The notes: generated by a model not told the origin, from the sequence alone. 64,000 nt of DNA from RGIG7213 sp045540335 (GCA_045540335.1 JAZQHC010000008.1:3644-67643); one strand, 5' to 3'. Counted from the first letter of the stretch, positions 1 to 7,149 are shown. Translations and numbers: made by a program.

Positions 1-2
1 AT

Positions 3-365
3 GAGGTCAGCGAAACCACTAAACCCGAGACAACGAAAGCGCCCGAGACGACGAAAGCACCCGAAACAACGAAAGCGCCCGAAACAACGAAAGCGCCCGA
101 AACAACGAAAGCACCCGAGACCACGAAGGCACCCGAGACCACGAAGGCGCCCGAGACCACAAAGGCACCCGAGACAACGAAAGCGCCAGAGACAACAAAG
201 ACGCCCGAGACGAGTGTTTCTGATACTACCGCCGATAATGGCATGGTAAACGATACAACGCCTGCCCAAATTTCGGATGATGGTTGTAATTCGGCACTTT
301 CTATCAGCATAGTTCCCGCAATTGCAGCGGCTGTTGCATTGGCTGTTAAACGCAAAGAAGAATAA
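3..365 (+). CDS. C-terminal part of a PETTKA-repeat surface protein (5' end outside window)
   Basis: The reading frame is open from base 3 and ends at TAA 363-365. It encodes ten tandem PETTKA hexapeptides, then a Ser/Thr/Asp-rich stretch, then a C-terminus GCNSALSISIVPAIAAAVALAV followed by KRKEE. A Thr/Pro/Glu/Lys repeat is typical of a wall-spanning or glycosylated stalk on an extracellular protein. The last part is a short hydrophobic segment with a basic tail, preceded by a Gly-Cys pair. This resembles the C-terminal anchors of many clostridial surface proteins, but it is not an LPXTG signal. The catalytic or binding domain lies upstream of the window, so function is unknown. The ATG at base 1 belongs to a different, Arg/Lys-rich frame and is not the real one. 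Confidence 0.8.
   Translation, partial: EVSETTKPETTKAPETTKAPETTKAPETTKAPETTKAPETTKAPETTKAPETTKAPETTKAPETTKTPETSVSDTTADNGMVNDTTPAQISDDGCNSALSISIVPAIAAAVALAVKRKEE
24..203 (+). repeat. 18-bp tandem repeat coding PETTKA
   Basis: Ten in-register 18-bp units begin at 24, 42, 60, 78, 96, 114, 132, 150, 168 and 186, with a partial unit at 204. Units differ mostly at third positions (GAG/GAA, ACA/ACC/ACG, AAA/AAG), so the peptide is kept while the DNA drifts. Copy number may vary between strains. Confidence 0.9.
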
Positions 366-381
366 ATTTATGACAATAGTA

Positions 382-611
382 AAAAGGGGCTGTCTCAGTT
401 AGATGCAGAAGTTGCGATTTTGGCGTCGTCGGCGTACGAGGGTACGCGTGATGGCAAAATCGCGGCTAAAAAATACGTATAAAAATCGAAATCCGTGAGG
501 ATTTCTACCTAAAAAGATCGCTTTCTTCATCCTTTTGGACGAAAAAAACGGTCTTTTTTTCTTCACTTATTTTTGTATTTTTGTTCTGCGCTAAATGAGA
601 CAGCCCCTTTT
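382..611. mobile_element. MITE-like element with terminal inverted repeats
   Basis: A perfect 16-bp inverted repeat, AAAAGGGGCTGTCTCA at 382-397 and its complement at 596-611, bounds about 230 bp. Similarity continues inward for about 12 more bases (GTTAGATGCAGAA against TTTAGCGCAGAA). Inside are nested hairpins (GCGATTTT 414-421 with AAAATCGC 456-463; GCGTAC 432-437 with GTACGC 442-447; GAAATCC 488-494 with GGATTTC 499-505). No transposase is encoded. GGGGCTGTCTCA-type ends are common on insertion sequences, so a non-autonomous element or IS remnant is likely. Its right end lies inside the vanZ-like reading frame. No target-site duplication was established. Confidence 0.6.
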
Positions 612-1143
612 GGTCTATTATACGCTTTACTCCAAGATATATTAAATAGCCGAGAACGTATCCCAATGAATTCAGAATCAAATCATCAACGTCGCTTACT
701 CTGTCGAAAAACGGAAGCTGTAATATCTCAATAGTCAGCGAAAATCCTGCGCCCGCGGCTATCGCCTTCGCGTGCGTGTCCAGCTTTTTATATACGATGG
801 GATAAACGATTCCCACGGGAACGAACATCAAGGTATTGCCCACAAGGTTTAATACGGCTTCGCTCATTATCTCGTAATCGAACAGATGAACGAACGGGAG
901 CAGATTTATCCTGAACGGCAATATTTTTTCTGCGTCAAAAAGCAAAGGCTGTATTTGTCCGTTCACTTTCCCGAAAGGGCAGAACGTGAATCTCAGAATT
1001 ACAACTATGCATATATACACAAGTAGTAGCTGTAATTCGCGCCGCCAACTTGCGCGCTTGTTTTTTGCCCACGTGAGCGCTCTGACAATGCACCACATCA
1101 CGCTTATAATAGCAAACATAGTTCCGTATGATATCGCAATCAT
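505..1143 (-). CDS. VanZ-like membrane protein with element-derived C-terminus
   Basis: A 212-aa membrane protein of the VanZ family. It shows the family pattern NLVGNTLMFVPVGIVYP, then SLTIEILQLPF, then the acidic DVDDLILNSLGYVLGYLIY segment, with about five hydrophobic helices. VanZ-like proteins are linked to teicoplanin and lipoglycopeptide tolerance, but most stand-alone members are uncharacterised. The last 35 or so residues (after IDQKG, rich in Lys/Glu/Asp) are encoded inside the inverted-repeat element at 382-611. The native C-terminus therefore seems to have been replaced, and the stop codon lies in an element hairpin. The fold-defining part is intact, so the protein may still work. 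Confidence 0.75.
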   Translation of the reverse strand: MIAISYGTMFAIISVMWCIVRALTWAKNKRASWRRELQLLLVYICIVVILRFTFCPFGKVNGQIQPLLFDAEKILPFRINLLPFVHLFDYEIMSEAVLNLVGNTLMFVPVGIVYPIVYKKLDTHAKAIAAGAGFSLTIEILQLPFFDRVSDVDDLILNSLGYVLGYLIYLGVKRIIDQKGLSHLAQNKNTKISEEKKTVFFVQKDEESDLFR

Positions 1144-1175
1144 TTTTTGGTTTCCTCCCCATATAACTCGATGAT

Positions 1176-1210
1176 AAAAGCAAACGCCCCGTGAGTGGGC
1201 GTTTGCTTTT
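1176..1210 (-). terminator. Rho-independent terminator
   Basis: A 14-bp perfect stem (AAAAGCAAACGCCC 1176-1189 with its complement 1197-1210) and a 7-nt loop. The A/T flanks allow it to act on both strands. It would end minus-strand transcripts from the promoter at 1317-1344 and any read-through from the XRE gene. Confidence 0.75.
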
Positions 1211-1310
1211 TACGGCTTTATCTCTTATTTGTTTTTGAGCGCTTTATGTGCAAATAGCACAACAAAGGATACAAACGAGAGTACTGCGCTGACCTTGTGA
1301 ATATTCGGAT
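1176..1310 (-). ncRNA. Candidate short transcript between promoter and terminator
   Basis: A good sigma-A promoter (1317-1344) reads leftward into the strong terminator at 1176-1210, giving a predicted transcript of about 130 nt. No well-supported gene lies inside. One frame reads VSAVLSFVSFVVLFAHKALKNK before a stop, like the end of a membrane protein, but it lacks a start codon. It may be a small RNA, a leaderless hydrophobic peptide or the decayed 3' end of a lost gene. Confidence 0.3.
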
Positions 1311-1316
1311 ATTGTC

Positions 1317-1344
1317 ATTATAGCACATTTTAAGGAAAAATCAA
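1317..1344 (-). promoter_or_regulatory. Sigma-A promoter
   Basis: On the minus strand, TTGATT (1344-1339), a 16-bp spacer and TATAAT (1322-1317). It lies just past the stop of the XRE gene and points away from it. Confidence 0.55.
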
Positions 1345-1378
1345 GTGTAATTTGAGCCAAAAGGGGGCTTCGTATAAG

Positions 1379-2254
1379 TTAATTTGCGTCACTATCGTAA
1401 TTTAGTCGATTTTTAGCATCCCTATACATAAGAGTAACACACGGCATGTTCGATGTGTGTACATAGGCAAGTCGGAGTATAGCGATCACAAAAATAAAAT
1501 CTTTTGGGTACAAAGCACAGTATTCTTTCTTAAAACCGTCCCGTTGGATTTTTTCAACTTCATCGAGCAGTCCTACGTGCCGCAGTTTTATGGTGGCGTT
1601 GATGATCGCATCCTCTGTCAAAGAGGTGACTTTTGAAAGCATTTGAGGCGAAAATGATGTTGCATTCTCTCCTTCTGAGATCCATTTTTCATAAATAGCT
1701 TTCAAAACCTTACGCGCGTTTTTATCACCCAATACAGATAATAGTTCTCCTGCTTTATCAAGGTCAAAAAGCAATGAGGAATCTGAATCACCGTAACTGC
1801 GATCGATGAAGGAAAGGGCGTCGGAGAGAAAAACAGAACCGTGTTCGGGCTCGCCTTCATCTATAGCGTATGCGCATTTTGGCAGCGGGAAGTCAAAATC
1901 TGTTTTTAATGATTCAATTCGTTTATTGAGTTTTTCGTTGGTCAAAATTTTTTTATCGCCATGATAAAACGTAAATTGAGCTTTAGCAAATAGAGAGATA
2001 AGAGCGTCGTAGCAAAGGTTGGGGAGCTCGGATAGCTTAACTACCTTCGGAGCGTCGGGAACTTCTTCAAAAAGCGAATTGATATCAACTCCAAGTGCCT
2101 TTGCCAAGTCCGGTAAGATTGATATATCGGGATTAGAAAGTTCATTTTCCCATTTAGATACTGATTGTGCCGTTACACCAATCCGTTCCGCTAACTGTTC
2201 CTGTGTGTATCCGCATAGCTTACGGTAATATGCAATGTTTTTATTCAAATTCAT
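1379..2254 (-). CDS. XRE-family regulator with C-terminal winged-helix-like domain
   Basis: A 291-aa protein. Residues 1-65 form a Cro/C1-type helix-turn-helix (KNIAYYRKLCGYTQEQLAER, then VTAQSVSKWENE, then PDISILPDLAKALGVDINSLF). The C-terminal half (about 195-255) looks like a second winged helix, with a LSKVTSLTEDAIINATIKLRHVGLL-like pattern recalling ArsR proteins. The start at 2254 is preceded by GAAGGAGGTT at good spacing; an in-frame upstream extension has no such site and would overlap the promoter. It is a likely transcription factor with an unknown signal. A MerR/ArsR-type two-domain sensor is possible but no ligand site is evident. Confidence 0.75.
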   Translation of the reverse strand: MNLNKNIAYYRKLCGYTQEQLAERIGVTAQSVSKWENELSNPDISILPDLAKALGVDINSLFEEVPDAPKVVKLSELPNLCYDALISLFAKAQFTFYHGDKKILTNEKLNKRIESLKTDFDFPLPKCAYAIDEGEPEHGSVFLSDALSFIDRSYGDSDSSLLFDLDKAGELLSVLGDKNARKVLKAIYEKWISEGENATSFSPQMLSKVTSLTEDAIINATIKLRHVGLLDEVEKIQRDGFKKEYCALYPKDFIFVIAILRLAYVHTSNMPCVTLMYRDAKNRLNYDSDAN

Positions 2255-2283
2255 GGATTCAACCTCCTTCTCATCTTGCCTAT

Positions 2284-2312
2284 AGTATACCATACAATAA
2301 AACAACTGTAAA
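2284..2312 (-). promoter_or_regulatory. Sigma-A promoter of the XRE gene
   Basis: Minus strand: TTTACA (2312-2307), 17-bp spacer, TATACT (2289-2284), about 30 bp before the GAAGGAGGTT site. This supports the start at 2254. Confidence 0.7.
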
Positions 2313-2413
2313 GATATTATTTGGATAGCAAAAAAGAATTTTGCACAACTTGGGGTTGAATATTTTGCTCGACACAAACGGTGGCTGTTATTAAAAGGCG
2401 AAATGATGCCTGA

Positions 2414-2524
2414 TTGCAGAAGCTTAATAATCATAAGCTGAAGAAGATCCGCTTCCATGAACTGCGCCACGACGCCGTAACGAAAGCAGACACCGGCGCG
2501 GCCATGAGTAAGGCGTTGGGGTGA
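2414..2524 (+). pseudogene. Tyrosine recombinase (integrase) C-terminal remnant
   Basis: A plus-strand frame, closed upstream by TGA 2411-2413, reads LQKLNNHKLKKIRFHELRHD and stops at 2522-2524. KIRFHELRHD matches the conserved box II of phage/Tn-type tyrosine recombinases (normally R-F-H-D-L-R-H-T). The catalytic His-x-x-Arg-His is visible, but the active-site Tyr segment and everything N-terminal are gone. It is more GC-rich than its surroundings. Read as the scar of a departed integrative element. Confidence 0.55.
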
Positions 2525-2539
2525 GAGAGCATAAGGAAA

Positions 2540-2560
2540 GGGCTGACCATTGGTCAGCCC
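2540..2560 (-). terminator. Terminator hairpin after the EamA gene
   Basis: GGGCTGACCA 2540-2549 and TGGTCAGCCC 2551-2560 form a near-perfect palindrome just past the EamA stop. On the minus strand it is followed by TTTCCTT, a weak U tract. Confidence 0.55.
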
Positions 2561-2565
2561 CCAAC

Positions 2566-3423
2566 TTATGTTTGCCTTTTTCTGTATTCACCGAGCATCG
2601 CGCCGCCGATGATAAGTACCGCACCGATAATTTGTATCGGTAGCATTGTTTCTTTCAAGAAGATCACCGAGAACACTACCGCTGACAGTGGTTCAAGATA
2701 TCCGCATATTGCAACCGTCTGCACAGGCAGCTTCCCGATAGACGAGAAATAAAAATAGCATCCGATGCCCGTATTCAGAAGTCCTAAAACAAGTATGGGA
2801 ATAATACTCTGTGTGTCGATCTGCATACGGTAGCCTTGCTTGATACCGACAAAGATAGCAACTGTAATAAATGCCATAAAAAGCTGAAGCATCGAATTTT
2901 CAAGCCCCGTGATGTCATTCGCTTTCTTGTTAAACATTACCATCAGAGAATAGCATACCGCCGAGAGCAGACCGCAGGCAAGTCCCCATACGCTCACACC
3001 GTTCTCGAATGCCGTTCCGTTGACGAGGAAAATGCCGACAAGCACCACAAGAAAGCTGCATACCTTGATTCTTGTGAGCTTTTCTCCGAACAGTATAGGT
3101 GAGAGTATCATCACAATGACAGGTCCGCAGTAATAAGCGAGAGAAGCCAAGCTTACACCGATCTCGTCGTATGCTTCATACAAGAATATCCAACTCGTTC
3201 CCATCGCAATTCCCGATACGGTAAGGAATATGCTTTGCGTTTTGTACTTGTAAAACGTCAGCTTCTCCCTTGCAATAAAGAAAATAGCGATTAATAATAG
3301 GCTTCCGATCAACGTGCGCAAAAGTACGATCTCGTAGCTGCTCAGATGTATCAAACTTGCCACAATGCCGTTTGAGCCAAACAGCAACAGTGCAAAGATA
3401 TATTTCAAATACGATGTTTTCAT
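2566..3423 (-). CDS. EamA/DMT-family transporter
   Basis: A 285-aa protein with about ten hydrophobic helices in two EamA halves, typical of drug/metabolite exporters (the RhaT/YdcZ-like superfamily). The N-terminal half has LLFGSNGIVASLIHLSSYEI and the second half ends GAVLIIGGAMLGEYRKRQT. AGAGGTAAG lies seven bases before the ATG at 3423. It diverges from the LysR gene with overlapping promoters, the usual arrangement of a LysR regulator and the exporter it controls. The substrate cannot be told from sequence; amino acids or other small metabolites are usual for the family. Confidence 0.8.
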   Translation of the reverse strand: MKTSYLKYIFALLLFGSNGIVASLIHLSSYEIVLLRTLIGSLLLIAIFFIAREKLTFYKYKTQSIFLTVSGIAMGTSWIFLYEAYDEIGVSLASLAYYCGPVIVMILSPILFGEKLTRIKVCSFLVVLVGIFLVNGTAFENGVSVWGLACGLLSAVCYSLMVMFNKKANDITGLENSMLQLFMAFITVAIFVGIKQGYRMQIDTQSIIPILVLGLLNTGIGCYFYFSSIGKLPVQTVAICGYLEPLSAVVFSVIFLKETMLPIQIIGAVLIIGGAMLGEYRKRQT

Positions 3424-3433
3424 TTCTTACCTC

Positions 3434-3462
3434 TTGACATTTTCGTGATAATAGTATATCAT
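3434..3462 (+). promoter_or_regulatory. Promoter of the LysR gene
   Basis: TTGACA 3434-3439, 17-bp spacer, TATCAT 3457-3462. It overlaps the divergent EamA promoter, so one regulator bound here could affect both. An ATATCATATTATCAT-like imperfect palindrome lies in the overlap. Confidence 0.65.
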
Positions 3463-3481
3463 ATTATCATAAATTACACAA
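3453..3481 (-). promoter_or_regulatory. Promoter of the EamA gene
   Basis: Minus strand: TTGTGT (3481-3476), 17-bp spacer, TATACT (3458-3453), about 30 bp from the EamA start. Confidence 0.6.
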
Positions 3482-3534
3482 GCGAATATATCTCATATTC
3501 ATCATTACAAAAACGCATAGATAAAGGGATGAAA

Positions 3535-4401
3535 ATGGACACCAACGTACAAAAATATATGGCGTTTATCAAGACCGTGGAGTATGGCAGCTTTACAAAG
3601 GCGGCAGAGATACTCAATTATTCGCAATCGGCGGTAAGCCGCATGATAAACGATTTGGAAAAGGAATGGAACGTTACGCTTCTTGAACGCAACCGCACAG
3701 GCGTAAAGCTGACCTCTGACGGAATGAAGATATTGCCCATCGCGCAAAGCGTATGCCGAGAGTTTGAGCGTTTGCAGGAGCAGATCGACGAAATAAACGG
3801 ACTTCAATCGGGGCTTATCCGCATCGGTACATTTTCGAGCGTGGCAACGCATTGGCTGCCGAATATCATCAAGGAATTTCAAAAGGACTATCCCAATATC
3901 GACTATGAGCTTTTACTCGGCGATTACACCGAGATAGAGGAATGGATCAAAACAGGGCGCGTTGATCTCGGCTTTCTCCGTCTGCCCACTGTCGATGAGT
4001 TTGAAACGGTATTCTTGGAGGAAGATAAGCTACTCGTGGTTATACCCGAGGATCATGCACTTGTCGATAAAGACAAATTCCCCGTAAAGGCATTGTGCGA
4101 TTATCCCTTTATGCTTCTTGAAAAGGGAGCGAAAGCTGAGATTTCCGAGGTTTTTGAGAGAAACGGCATTACGCCTAACGTGCATTTTACAACGTGGGAT
4201 GACTATGCGGTAATGTCTATGGTGGAGGGTGGTCTCGGAATAGCTATTCTTCCCGAGCTGATACTGCGTAGAATACCGTATAAAATCGTGGCAAAAGAAC
4301 TTGACGTCCCTGCGTTCAGAAGGATAGGTGTGGCTTACCGAAGCACAAACGCACTCTCCATTGCTGCAAAGAAATTTATGGAGTATTTGAAATACAGATA
4401 A
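3535..4401 (+). CDS. LysR-family transcriptional regulator
   Basis: About 288 aa. Residues 1-62 form the LysR winged helix (KYMAFIKTVEYGSFTKAAEI, then SQSAVSRMINDLE). The periplasmic-binding-protein-like effector domain follows (about 85-288, beginning LIRIGTFSSVATHWLPNIIK and including GGLGIAILPE). The family usually activates a divergently transcribed neighbour in response to a small molecule, here presumably the EamA exporter. Two ATGs (3529 and 3535) follow AAAGGG; the second has the better spacing and gives MDTNVQ, so it is preferred. An upstream in-frame extension would run through the promoter and is rejected. Confidence 0.85.
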   Translation: MDTNVQKYMAFIKTVEYGSFTKAAEILNYSQSAVSRMINDLEKEWNVTLLERNRTGVKLTSDGMKILPIAQSVCREFERLQEQIDEINGLQSGLIRIGTFSSVATHWLPNIIKEFQKDYPNIDYELLLGDYTEIEEWIKTGRVDLGFLRLPTVDEFETVFLEEDKLLVVIPEDHALVDKDKFPVKALCDYPFMLLEKGAKAEISEVFERNGITPNVHFTTWDDYAVMSMVEGGLGIAILPELILRRIPYKIVAKELDVPAFRRIGVAYRSTNALSIAAKKFMEYLKYR

Positions 4402-4460
4402 TTGTTATTAGACTAACGATAAAGAAGTTAAAAGTGAACAGTGAATAGTGAAAAGTAAAA

Positions 4461-4482
4461 GCCTGAAACGTTTGTTTCAGGC
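4461..4482 (-). terminator. Terminator after tRNA-Ser
   Basis: GCCTGAAAC 4461-4469 and GTTTCAGGC 4474-4482, loop of 4. On the minus strand it is followed by TTTTACTTTTC. It starts four bases after the encoded CCA. Confidence 0.85.
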
Positions 4483-4486
4483 TCTT

Positions 4487-4575
4487 TGGCGCAGAGGGAG
4501 GGATTCGAACCCTCGTGCTGTTTCCAGCAAACTGATTTCGAGTCAGCCCCGTTATGACCGCTTCGATACCTCTGC
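4487..4575 (-). tRNA. tRNA-Ser(CGA)
   Basis: The minus strand folds as a class II tRNA. The acceptor GCAGAGG (4575-4569) pairs with CCTCTGC, followed by discriminator G and an encoded CCA (4489-4487). The anticodon loop CTCGAAA gives anticodon CGA, reading UCG. A long variable arm (TGCTGGAAACAGCA) is as expected for Ser, and the T-arm contains GGTTCGAATCC. A terminator follows at once. Several reading frames across this gene are artefacts. Confidence 0.95.
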
Positions 4576-4916
4576 ATATAAAGTTGTTTTTGAATTTTGC
4601 ACGGCTTTTGCAAGGCCTAAAGTGAAATGCATTCATCCAAAATTCAAGAAAAATGAAGCATTTGAGAGATATTGCGAGAAAACGAGAGCTTTCGAGGGTT
4701 GCAGAGTGATAAGCTCGGCTACCTTTCGAGTCAGGCCCGTTATGTCCTGTTGCGGTGCCCGAAATTTTCTGCTCGCTGTTCGCATCTCAAAATTTCGACC
4801 GCTGCCACTCCTTTTTGCTCCCTTCATCCGCCACCGGCGGCGGTCGCAAACGTCCCCACTTCGATATTTGTGCATGTTTGATATATGTTAACACGCGACA
4901 TAAATACAATCGACCG
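4576..4916 (-). ncRNA. Structured leader upstream of tRNA-Ser with a tRNA-like segment
   Basis: No credible gene lies here. A good promoter (4923-4951) would transcribe about 340 nt before tRNA-Ser. The stretch is more GC-rich than the AT-rich spacer around it and is foldable: CGACCGC 4796-4802 with GCGGTCG 4840-4846, enclosing CCGCC/GGCGG (4828-4832, 4836-4840); GAAATTTT 4761-4768 with AAAATTTC 4789-4796. Bases 4724-4744 repeat 20 of 21 bases of the D-arm/anticodon-arm part of the adjacent tRNA (4536-4556). It could be a decayed tRNA-Ser duplicate, an integration scar or an unrecognised structured RNA. Confidence 0.35.
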
Positions 4917-4922
4917 TTAATT

Positions 4923-4951
4923 AGTATATCACATATTGCTAAAAAAATCAA
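4923..4951 (-). promoter_or_regulatory. Promoter for the tRNA-Ser transcript
   Basis: Minus strand: TTGATT (4951-4946), 17-bp spacer, TATACT (4928-4923). No other promoter of this quality was seen between here and the tRNA. Confidence 0.6.
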
Positions 4952-5038
4952 TAGCTTTTTATAATTTATTTTTTTTATTTAAAATAATAACCTTTGTAAA
5001 ACGAATAAGAAATTTTAATTTCTCTATTTTACAAAAAC

Positions 5039-5069
5039 AAAGATCCCCTGCAAAATACAGAGGATCTTT
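5039..5069 (-). terminator. Terminator of the surface-protein gene
   Basis: AAAGATCCCCTG 5039-5050 and CAGAGGATCTTT 5058-5069 form a 12-bp stem with one wobble pair. The minus strand continues with a GTTTTTG tail. It lies 30 bp past the stop at 5099. Confidence 0.8.
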
Positions 5070-5098
5070 ATCAGATTAAATAAAATTGTTTAATTTAA

Positions 5099-6982
5099 TT
5101 ACATGCTATATTTTTTCTTGCTTACAAAAGCAACCGTAACGATAGAAAGTGTTGCAACGACAGCAATCAAAATTACAACGCTATCACCTGTAACGGGGTT
5201 ATCTTCTTCCTCTAAATCAGCATCTGCAGGTACTTCATAGAAATTGAATGTATAGATATTGGTTTTTGTATCGTTGAAGCCATATGTTGTGAAGTTATAG
5301 TAATATTCAAGATATTGTGCATTGTCGTTATACTTTGCATTTACATTCTTGATATACCAACCGTTTTCAGCTTCTTCCAACGTCCATTCGCTATACGCGG
5401 AAGCTTTGCTTTCAAGTGCAAGGCTATTACCTGTTTCGCCGGCTGTAAGGTATTTACCGTTTGATTTAAGATAGAATACATTATCACCTTTATTTTCAAC
5501 TGTAAATACTGCCATTCCCTTTTTCAAAGGCAAATTGTTATCTTTATCGGGCGTAGCTTCAACGCCAACGAGCTGATTGGAGTTTTTACCGCCTACTTCG
5601 CTACCGATAACGAGACTGCTATCAGGATAATAAACAACGTATTTGCTACCGTCATTCAATTTATCGGCAGGTTTCGCAACGACATTGCTTTCATCCTTAT
5701 CTGAATCGGTTTCGGGAACGACAGTTGTAACGTCGCCTTCTGCTTCGGGTGTTGTAGTTACATCTGTTTCGGGTGTTGTAGTTACATCTGCTTCGGGGGC
5801 AGTTGTTTCGTCATCTGCAACATTGTCACCGGGAATAACAAGTTCCAGCGGGAACTGGGAAATTCTTGTGTTTTCTGCAGTAATGAAAGACGACTTGGAA
5901 GCACTTGTTGTTTCGAAAGTGTTATATGTACCGAGATAGTAATCTGTATCAGCCAAAGTAGTTTCCCAAGCAAATGTTTCTGCATTGTATGTATATACGC
6001 AAGAAGGCGTATCATCATATTTTACAGAAATCTTGTTTGATTCATTTTCATATACTTCAATATATTTTTTGGCACCTTCAATTTCTGTATAGAAACGATA
6101 GCCGCCTTCAACTTCTTCTGCATAGAAGTCAAGAGCTTCTTCAAGCTCTGTAGTCATTGAAAAATATCTTCCGCTTACAACACCGTTAAGATAAAGATCT
6201 TTCTGAACGGCTGCCTGTTTAATATAGAATTTATAAGCAGTACCTGCAACAGGGGCAGAAATAATTTCTGTTTCTGTTGAATCGGGTGCTACTTCGGGAG
6301 CTGTTGTTATTTCTTCAGTATCAGGTGCGGTTGTTGCAGCATCTGTTTCAGGAGCTGCAGTTACAGCTTCTGTCGTCTGTTCGGGCGCAGGCACGTTTCC
6401 ATCAAGCTTGTACAGATAGAAACCGGGAACATATCCACTACTACTATTACCGGTAAGCGTTGTATTTTTGTAAGAACGGAAGCCATCATTTTGTATATTA
6501 TAGGCCAAGGTAGTTACATCATCGCCTGTTCCTGCAAACGTAAATACGCCGTCTGTTTCAGAAACTGCCCAATTGTATTCTGCATTCAAAATACCGTTTT
6601 GGTTACCTTCCTTAGGTGCAACGGTTTTGCCGTTTACATCAGTAAGCGTTACGCTTGAGCCCGAAACCGTAACAGTCCACAAAACATCTGTCAGAGAGAT
6701 TGTAGATTCAACCTCTTCAACTGCGTATTTAACAGGATCGCTTGCAGAACCTGTTGCAAATGTTGCAGAAGCGGAACGAATCCAGCCGTTGTCAAACCAT
6801 CTTAAAACAACGTTCGTGGTAGTTGCGATTACGTATTGACCGTTTACCAACTGATCAAAGCTTGTGATTTGCGTTGCTGTGGCAACAGTGTTGTCTGCCG
6901 ATACCATAAAAGGTACGGAACTTACGAAAAGCACTGCGGCAATTAAAACAGCAAGAAGCCTTTTAATGCTTTTTTTGTTCAT
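5099..6982 (-). CDS. Sortase-anchored surface protein with repeat domains shared with the 13.3 kb lipoprotein
   Basis: A 627-aa exported protein. It has a signal peptide (MNKKSIKRLLAVLIAAVLFV to about residue 29), an N-terminal beta-rich domain (about 30-210), and Thr/Pro/Glu/Ala linkers. A domain of about 145 aa follows (about 240-390; begins AYKFYIKQ, contains YFSMTTELEEALDFYAEE and YYLGTYNTFETTSASKSSFI, ends QFPLEL). A C-terminal domain (about 440-590; KYVVYYPDSSLVIGSEV to YTFNFYEV) precedes NPVTGD, a hydrophobic helix and KKKYSM. NPVTGD plus helix plus basic tail is an LPXTG-like sorting signal. Both main domains recur in the gene at 13334-15271. The start at 6982 follows GGAGG. No enzymatic motif was recognised; binding of nucleic acid or glycan is a guess. 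Confidence 0.75.
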   Translation of the reverse strand: MNKKSIKRLLAVLIAAVLFVSSVPFMVSADNTVATATQITSFDQLVNGQYVIATTTNVVLRWFDNGWIRSASATFATGSASDPVKYAVEEVESTISLTDVLWTVTVSGSSVTLTDVNGKTVAPKEGNQNGILNAEYNWAVSETDGVFTFAGTGDDVTTLAYNIQNDGFRSYKNTTLTGNSSSGYVPGFYLYKLDGNVPAPEQTTEAVTAAPETDAATTAPDTEEITTAPEVAPDSTETEIISAPVAGTAYKFYIKQAAVQKDLYLNGVVSGRYFSMTTELEEALDFYAEEVEGGYRFYTEIEGAKKYIEVYENESNKISVKYDDTPSCVYTYNAETFAWETTLADTDYYLGTYNTFETTSASKSSFITAENTRISQFPLELVIPGDNVADDETTAPEADVTTTPETDVTTTPEAEGDVTTVVPETDSDKDESNVVAKPADKLNDGSKYVVYYPDSSLVIGSEVGGKNSNQLVGVEATPDKDNNLPLKKGMAVFTVENKGDNVFYLKSNGKYLTAGETGNSLALESKASAYSEWTLEEAENGWYIKNVNAKYNDNAQYLEYYYNFTTYGFNDTKTNIYTFNFYEVPADADLEEEDNPVTGDSVVILIAVVATLSIVTVAFVSKKKYSM

Positions 6983-7029
6983 AAGAACCTCCAATAAATT
7001 TGTAACGGCAATTTCAGACCGTTTTGAGC

Positions 7030-7058
7030 ATTATACCACAAATTATAATAATAATCAA
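7030..7058 (-). promoter_or_regulatory. Promoter of the surface-protein gene
   Basis: Minus strand: TTGATT (7058-7053), 17-bp spacer, TATAAT (7035-7030), about 50 bp before the start at 6982. Confidence 0.75.
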
Positions 7059-7149
7059 TAGCTTTAACGAATTTTATACCTCTTTTTTTAGAGCGAATCT
7101 CAATTTAAGCTACATAGTATTGTTATTACAAAAATATATATTTTCAGTC

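Noticed and set aside
24..203. Short regular repeats considered as a CRISPR array
   Set aside because: Contiguous 18-bp units with no spacers, coding a simple hexapeptide.
1..249. Arg/Lys/Pro-rich reading frame starting with ATG at base 1
   Set aside because: It is the +1 shadow of the PETTKA repeat. The frame from base 3 gives the sensible surface-protein tail and stop.
4376..4636. Overlapping small reading frames on both strands around 4.4-4.9 kb
   Set aside because: They are translations of tRNA-Ser and its leader; no ribosome sites and no protein-like composition.
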